Positions 13,334-17,381 of a DNA stretch of 17,381 nucleotides are shown one piece after another. The DNA lies in contig CAMYCE010000041.1 of the NCBI GenBank assembly GCA_947254205.1, positions 1 to 17,381 of the forward strand, written 5' to 3'. Position 1 is the stretch's first letter, and each line of letters starts with the position of its first letter. The notes beneath the pieces are model-generated. The model was not told where the DNA came from and searched no databases. It saw only the letters and a program-made list of their open reading frames with translations. Source of the stretch: an uncultured Prevotellaceae bacterium (GTDB taxonomy: Bacteria; Bacteroidota; Bacteroidia; Bacteroidales; Muribaculaceae). The translations under genes were made by a program, and so were the position numbers.

Positions 13334-14896
13334 ATGATGAAACATTTATTTTATGAACTATTGCTGGCCTCCATGAGCCTCACAGCGGTGGCCCAAGTTT
13401 CGGTTCCTTCCACACTCAACATTCCCGATGAGGCTACATTTGCAACAGCTTGGAAAGTAATAGATGCCAACGCCGATGGCAAAACTTGGACTTTCAATGT
13501 CCAAGGTCTTGAAGCTCTGTGCGACGAGAGTTTTTCTAATGATGCCGATGATTGGCTCATCTTTAAAAAAGGGGTGATGCTTGAAGCAGGCACGAGCTAC
13601 AACATGAAGTATTATGTTAGAAAAGGGTCGAAATATTCAAGCGACTTTGCTCGTTATGCTATCACCATTGGCAATGCCACTACAATCAAGGCGCAATCGG
13701 TGATACTGGCTCAAAATGATAATTACACCAAAAACACCTATGAAGAGCAGGTTGCCACATTTACTCCTGCCGAGAGTGGCATTTACTATATTGGCGTGCA
13801 CGCTTACAATAAGCGATACTTGGGGGGAATAGCATTCCAAAAAATAGAAGTCGAAAAAAATGTAGTGCGCCCCATGCCTGTCACCCATGCAACCCTCACT
13901 GCTGTTGATGGGCACCCGGTAGTTTCATTCACTGCTCCTGCCAAAAACACAGCCAATGAGGATATTGATGCCTCGATGCTCACCTATCGCATCATGCGTC
14001 TTCCCGACTCGGTAGAGGTTGTTAAAGGATTGGACAAAACAAGTTTTACCGATCTCGAAACGCTTGAGCTTGCTTCCTATTCCTATGTGATTTTTGCCTC
14101 TCACAGCGATATTGAGGGTGAAGGTTGCACAACCAATAGCATGGTGTTTGGACAGCCGGTGACATTGCCCTATAGTGCCAAGTTTAGCGATGCCACATCT
14201 ATCAGCACATGGAGCATTGTTGATGCCAACGCCGATGGTAAAACTTGGAGTTACAATGCCTCTGAAGGTGACATGCGATATAACAAATTTGCCAAAGCCG
14301 ATGATTGGCTGTTCACACCTCCTTTCACAACAGTAGCAGGCAAGCACGTTTTTAAAGTTGGGCTACATGGCTATAACTATCGCTACAGCGATGCTTTTGA
14401 TATTGTTCTTGCATCTTCAACGATGGTAGGCAATTTAGAGCCTGCTCAAGGCACCACTCAACGAGTTTCGAGTGTTGAAGGCAGTGTGATTTTAAAATCC
14501 TATGAAGATGGGGCTTTGCAACGATCGATGTTTGATACCGATAGTGTTGAATTCACTATCACCGAACCTGGTGTTTACTACATTGGTATCCATGATGTTA
14601 CTACCAACCCTTGGGGGCTATTTGTGAATGGGGCAAGCATTGCGCTTGTTGAGCCAGCCGTTAATACTGCAGTGGCCGAGGTCAAGCCGGCCGGTGACGG
14701 ATTGTGCTACAATGCTGCCACTTCGCAACTTGAGGTGACTGGGGAAGCGACGATAACTGTGCTTAGCATGAGTGGCACTGTTGTTGCCCATGCTGTTGTT
14801 GACGGTAGCATGAGCCTTTCTCATCTTGAGCACGGAGTTTATGTTGCCATGATGAAGACATCAACAGGTGTTAAACAAATAAAATTTATCAAATAG
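13334..14896 (+). CDS. Exported protein with two choice-of-anchor-J-like domains and a T9SS sorting tail
   Basis: This is a 520-residue exported protein. An N-terminal signal peptide (about 1-21, ending AVAQ) is followed by a choice-of-anchor J/cleaved-adhesin-like beta domain (about 30-173, VIDANADGKTW...DDWLIF). A fibronectin-III-like linker domain (about 180-270) and a second choice-of-anchor-J-like domain (about 278-438, IVDANADGKTW...DDWLFTPP) come next. The C-terminal type A T9SS sorting domain (about 450-520) ends GVYVAMMKTSTGVKQIKFIK, which directs outer-membrane translocation and surface anchoring. The two J-like domains are paralogous and share near-identical DNA segments, pointing to internal duplication. 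No catalytic motif is seen, so it may be an adhesin or carbohydrate-binding protein. ATG 13337 is an equally possible start. The next gene is 32 bases downstream and probably cotranscribed. Confidence 0.88.
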   Translation: MMKHLFYELLLASMSLTAVAQVSVPSTLNIPDEATFATAWKVIDANADGKTWTFNVQGLEALCDESFSNDADDWLIFKKGVMLEAGTSYNMKYYVRKGSKYSSDFARYAITIGNATTIKAQSVILAQNDNYTKNTYEEQVATFTPAESGIYYIGVHAYNKRYLGGIAFQKIEVEKNVVRPMPVTHATLTAVDGHPVVSFTAPAKNTANEDIDASMLTYRIMRLPDSVEVVKGLDKTSFTDLETLELASYSYVIFASHSDIEGEGCTTNSMVFGQPVTLPYSAKFSDATSISTWSIVDANADGKTWSYNASEGDMRYNKFAKADDWLFTPPFTTVAGKHVFKVGLHGYNYRYSDAFDIVLASSTMVGNLEPAQGTTQRVSSVEGSVILKSYEDGALQRSMFDTDSVEFTITEPGVYYIGIHDVTTNPWGLFVNGASIALVEPAVNTAVAEVKPAGDGLCYNAATSQLEVTGEATITVLSMSGTVVAHAVVDGSMSLSHLEHGVYVAMMKTSTGVKQIKFIK

Positions 14897-14928
14897 ATGG
14901 GGTGTAGGAAAAATAAACATAGATATTT

Positions 14929-17184
14929 ATGAAACGTTGGCCAATGATTCTTGTAGCCATGCTTGCACTCACATGTGCAGCATCGCTATTGCTACCACCA
15001 GTTAAGGCAGTGCGTGAGCTTGCACATGCACCCGGCATGGAGGCACCTCTTGTTGATGCTTCTCAGCGACAGCTATTGCACATGCCTCATCGAGCAACTG
15101 GTGCTTTGCAAGCTGCTTTTGGAGTGCAAGGAGCTGGAGAGGCACAAGTGGTGTGGAGAGAGAATTTTGATGATGGCATGACCCAATGGGTTGTCGATGC
15201 CGATGCCGAAAATGCCATTACATGGAAATTGACTAAGACCACCGGGAGCGGTAAAGCTTTTAGTGAGATTGACCCTGCCGATGTGCAATCGCTGGAGGTT
15301 ACCGGCCCCTATCAAATCTATAGGCGTGGAGTTTCGAGTCTCACGGGGCAACCGTTTACTGTGCCCAATGGTGGCACTTTAAATGCCTATATCTATTTTA
15401 GTGTAAACCTGAATGACTATGCGGTGCTTTCACTCTCGATTTCTACCGATGACTTTGCAACCTCGCATGAAGTGTGGAATAGCACGCAGGCATTGCAAGA
15501 GAAAGGAGCTAAATGGCATAAAATAACAGCCGACTTGAGTGCCTTTTCGGGTAAGACAGTGAAATTGAGGTTCACCTATGGAGCGGGCACCAAAGATGAC
15601 ATGAAGGTGGGAGGCTATATGGCCGATTTTAAAATCGATGGTTTGGAGGTGAAAGGTTTGGCCGAGGTTGATGCCATCAATGTCACCACAGGCGAGCAAG
15701 TGCAATTTATCGACTTGTCGCATGGGTTGCCAGTGAAGTGGCAATGGACTTTTGCAGGAGGAAGCCCTGCCACATCGAGTGATCCTTGCCCACTTGTGCA
15801 ATACACACAAGAGGGAAAGCATGATGTAACTCTCACTGTGACCGATGCCGGTGGTCGCAATAGCACCATCACGCGACAGGCCTTTGTGAATGTGCAAGGC
15901 ACAGCACCTGTGGCACGCATTTTGCCTCCTGCCACATTCCGTTTCAGCGAAACCCACCTGCCCATGATAGCCCCTCTTGTACCCGTGCACTTTGCTGATG
16001 CCTCTACAGGATTTCCCACTGCATGGCAATGGACTTTTACTGGTAGCACCCCTGCTACTTCAACCGAGCAAAATCCGTGGGTGAGCTATGATTTCATGCA
16101 CAACCAATCTGTGAGTTTAGAGGTAAGCAACTCTCATGGAAAGTCGCGTGATAGTATTGAAGTCTCGGTTGAATATGAGGGATTTGTCAATAATTTGCTT
16201 TCAGGTGATGTGCCCACGACCTATAGCCTTGAAGGAGAAGGAACGTTTCCTGGCGATAATAAAATGAAAATTGATGCCTATGCCGAGCATTTTTCTAAGC
16301 CATCTCGTCCCATCATGGTGTATGGAGCAACGGTTTATTTTGTTACAGCCAAGGGCACCTCGGTGAGCGATCAAATAGCCAATGTGGGTGTGCATCTTTA
16401 TAGTGCCAAAGATGGCAAGCCCGATCAAAAGATAGCATCGGCCTGGTGGCGAGTCTTTGAACTTGAAACGGGGAGTGGTTCAAATCTTAAAGGAACTTGG
16501 TTTGAATTTAGCCCTAAGGTGATTCGTGATGATTTTTTCTTGGTTGTTGATGGCATTCCTGAGCACAATGATTCCGTTGATGTATCGTTTGCCATGGCTT
16601 CAATGAGAAATCATGGCAACACAGCCTATTTTCACAACCGTGAAGGGTGGAGACCTGTGACAGGTTATTTTAGCCAAGACAAGGGGCAGTCATCTTTTTA
16701 TATATTCCCTCTCATTGCACACTCGGCCATTACTTTGTTGCCTGTGGGCACTCAGCAAATAGAGGTGCCGAGTTCACAAGGTTCAATAAACCAACAGATT
16801 TTCTCGATGTTTGGCTACAAGACCCCAGTGGAGAGCGATGCTCAGTGGTGCAGGGTAATCAACAAGCCCAATGGGCTCACCCTCGACACGCTCACTATAG
16901 CCTATGATGCATTGCCGCAGGGCATAGAGAGCAGAACCGCCCAATTGCGATTGACCGATGGCATGGACTCTATATGCGTGCTGGTGCGTCAATGCAGCAA
17001 AACCCTTAAAGGCGATTTAAATGCTGATGGCAATGTCGATGCAGGTGATGTGACGTGTCTCATCAACCATATTCTCGCTCACAGCAAGGAGACCTCTGCC
17101 CAATTTGATTTAAATGGTGACGGTAAAGTCGACGTGAGTGATGTGACCATGCTCATTGAACTGGCATTGAAACCCACGTCTTGA
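14929..17184 (+). CDS. Exported modular protein with choice-of-anchor-J-like, PKD, BACON-like and dockerin domains
   Basis: This is a 751-residue exported protein. After a signal peptide (about 1-27) and a linker comes a choice-of-anchor-J-like beta domain (about 75-243, ENFDDGMTQWVVDADAEN...). Two PKD domains follow (about 246-323 and 350-415), each with a WQWTF core and a following V-x-L-x-V strand (VKWQWTFAGGSPATS and AWQWTFTGSTPATS). A beta-rich region of unknown type (about 420-600) and a BACON-like domain (about 603-688, WCRVINKPNG...LVRQ) lead to a C-terminal type I dockerin (694-748). The dockerin has two calcium loops: D696, N698, D700, N702, D704, D707 and D727, N729, D731, K733, D735, D738. 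No T9SS tail or catalytic domain is seen. It is 32 bases after the T9SS-tailed gene, so the two probably act together at the surface. Confidence 0.88.
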   Translation: MKRWPMILVAMLALTCAASLLLPPVKAVRELAHAPGMEAPLVDASQRQLLHMPHRATGALQAAFGVQGAGEAQVVWRENFDDGMTQWVVDADAENAITWKLTKTTGSGKAFSEIDPADVQSLEVTGPYQIYRRGVSSLTGQPFTVPNGGTLNAYIYFSVNLNDYAVLSLSISTDDFATSHEVWNSTQALQEKGAKWHKITADLSAFSGKTVKLRFTYGAGTKDDMKVGGYMADFKIDGLEVKGLAEVDAINVTTGEQVQFIDLSHGLPVKWQWTFAGGSPATSSDPCPLVQYTQEGKHDVTLTVTDAGGRNSTITRQAFVNVQGTAPVARILPPATFRFSETHLPMIAPLVPVHFADASTGFPTAWQWTFTGSTPATSTEQNPWVSYDFMHNQSVSLEVSNSHGKSRDSIEVSVEYEGFVNNLLSGDVPTTYSLEGEGTFPGDNKMKIDAYAEHFSKPSRPIMVYGATVYFVTAKGTSVSDQIANVGVHLYSAKDGKPDQKIASAWWRVFELETGSGSNLKGTWFEFSPKVIRDDFFLVVDGIPEHNDSVDVSFAMASMRNHGNTAYFHNREGWRPVTGYFSQDKGQSSFYIFPLIAHSAITLLPVGTQQIEVPSSQGSINQQIFSMFGYKTPVESDAQWCRVINKPNGLTLDTLTIAYDALPQGIESRTAQLRLTDGMDSICVLVRQCSKTLKGDLNADGNVDAGDVTCLINHILAHSKETSAQFDLNGDGKVDVSDVTMLIELALKPTS

Positions 17185-17210
17185 AAACCGTTGTTCTTCT
17201 CAAATTTTTC

Positions 17211-17264
17211 ATTGCTGGCGATGTGCACAAGAATTGTTGCGTGCACATTGCCGGCAATCGTTTT
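17211..17264 (+). terminator. Terminator of the surface-protein operon
   Basis: An 18-bp stem (17211-17228 with 17241-17258) contains two G-U wobbles and the perfect core ATGTGCAC/GTGCACAT. It has a 12-nt loop and is followed by CGTTTTG. It lies 26 nt past the dockerin-gene stop. Confidence 0.75.
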
Positions 17265-17293
17265 GTGAATTACTGCTGTTTCTCTTGGGCAAG

Positions 17294-17325
17294 AAAAAAC
17301 CGCCTCGCCAACTTGCGAGACGGTT
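17294..17325 (-). terminator. Minus-strand terminator for a gene beyond the right edge
   Basis: On the minus strand AACCGTCTCGC pairs with GCGAGGCGGTT (17325-17315 with 17308-17298, one U-G wobble) around a 6-nt loop and is followed by T6. It implies a minus-strand gene entering from the right. Its stop may be TAA at 17367-17365 (tail QEKA) or TAA at 17344-17342 (tail KSLRYFLIAT), and too little is present to choose. Confidence 0.8.
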
Positions 17326-17381
17326 GAACCCAAATCGGTCATTAGGTCGCAATAAGAAAATATCTTAGGCTTTTTCTTGCC

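Noticed and set aside
17079..17342. An 87-codon minus-strand frame at the right edge
   Set aside because: It passes through two terminator hairpins and overlaps the dockerin region antisense. It is unlikely to be translated.
1..17381. CRISPR array or multi-gene defence island
   Set aside because: I see no regularly spaced repeats. Apart from the lone DUF1016 gene, the recognised genes are housekeeping or surface-protein genes.

Overview
The window looks like a chromosomal segment of a Bacteroidota bacterium, most likely of the order Bacteroidales (a gut Muribaculaceae or Prevotella-like lineage is my inference). The signs are Bacteroidota-type promoters (TTTG, about 20 nt, TAnnTTTG), A-rich leaders without Shine-Dalgarno motifs, a type IX secretion (T9SS) sorting tail, PKD, BACON-like and dockerin modules in surface proteins, and the run mnmG-apt-uvrC-dtd-MazG-deoC. 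Layout from left to right: (1) 1-750 holds a frameshifted remnant of a small secreted protein, a terminator, and tRNA-Tyr(GTA) with its own promoter and a perfect terminator. (2) 884-2948, all on the minus strand, holds a ferritin, a GT4 glycosyltransferase and a second frameshifted secreted-protein remnant. (3) 3050-4400 is an A+T-rich DUF1016/PDDEXK nuclease-family gene bracketed by two nearly identical 49-bp direct repeats, each containing a terminator hairpin. (4) 4423-5862 is a minus-strand NfeD-slipin (SPFH) membrane-protein pair. (5) 6284-13091 is a plus-strand housekeeping run: ybeY and mnmG (4-bp overlap), apt, uvrC, dtd, a MazG-like pyrophosphohydrolase and deoC, closed by a strong terminator. 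It covers RNA maturation and modification, translation quality control, DNA repair and nucleotide salvage. A perfect 16-bp parS-like chromosome-partitioning site lies between mnmG and apt. (6) 13334-17184 is a probable two-gene operon for large exported modular proteins, one with two choice-of-anchor-J-like domains and a T9SS tail, the other with choice-of-anchor-J-like, PKD, BACON-like and dockerin modules. (7) The right edge has two back-to-back terminators, the second serving a minus-strand gene lying mostly outside the window. I found no convincing wholly new multi-gene system. The observations most worth checking are the parS site beside mnmG, the nuclease-family gene between direct repeats, and the paired surface proteins with different C-terminal targeting modules.
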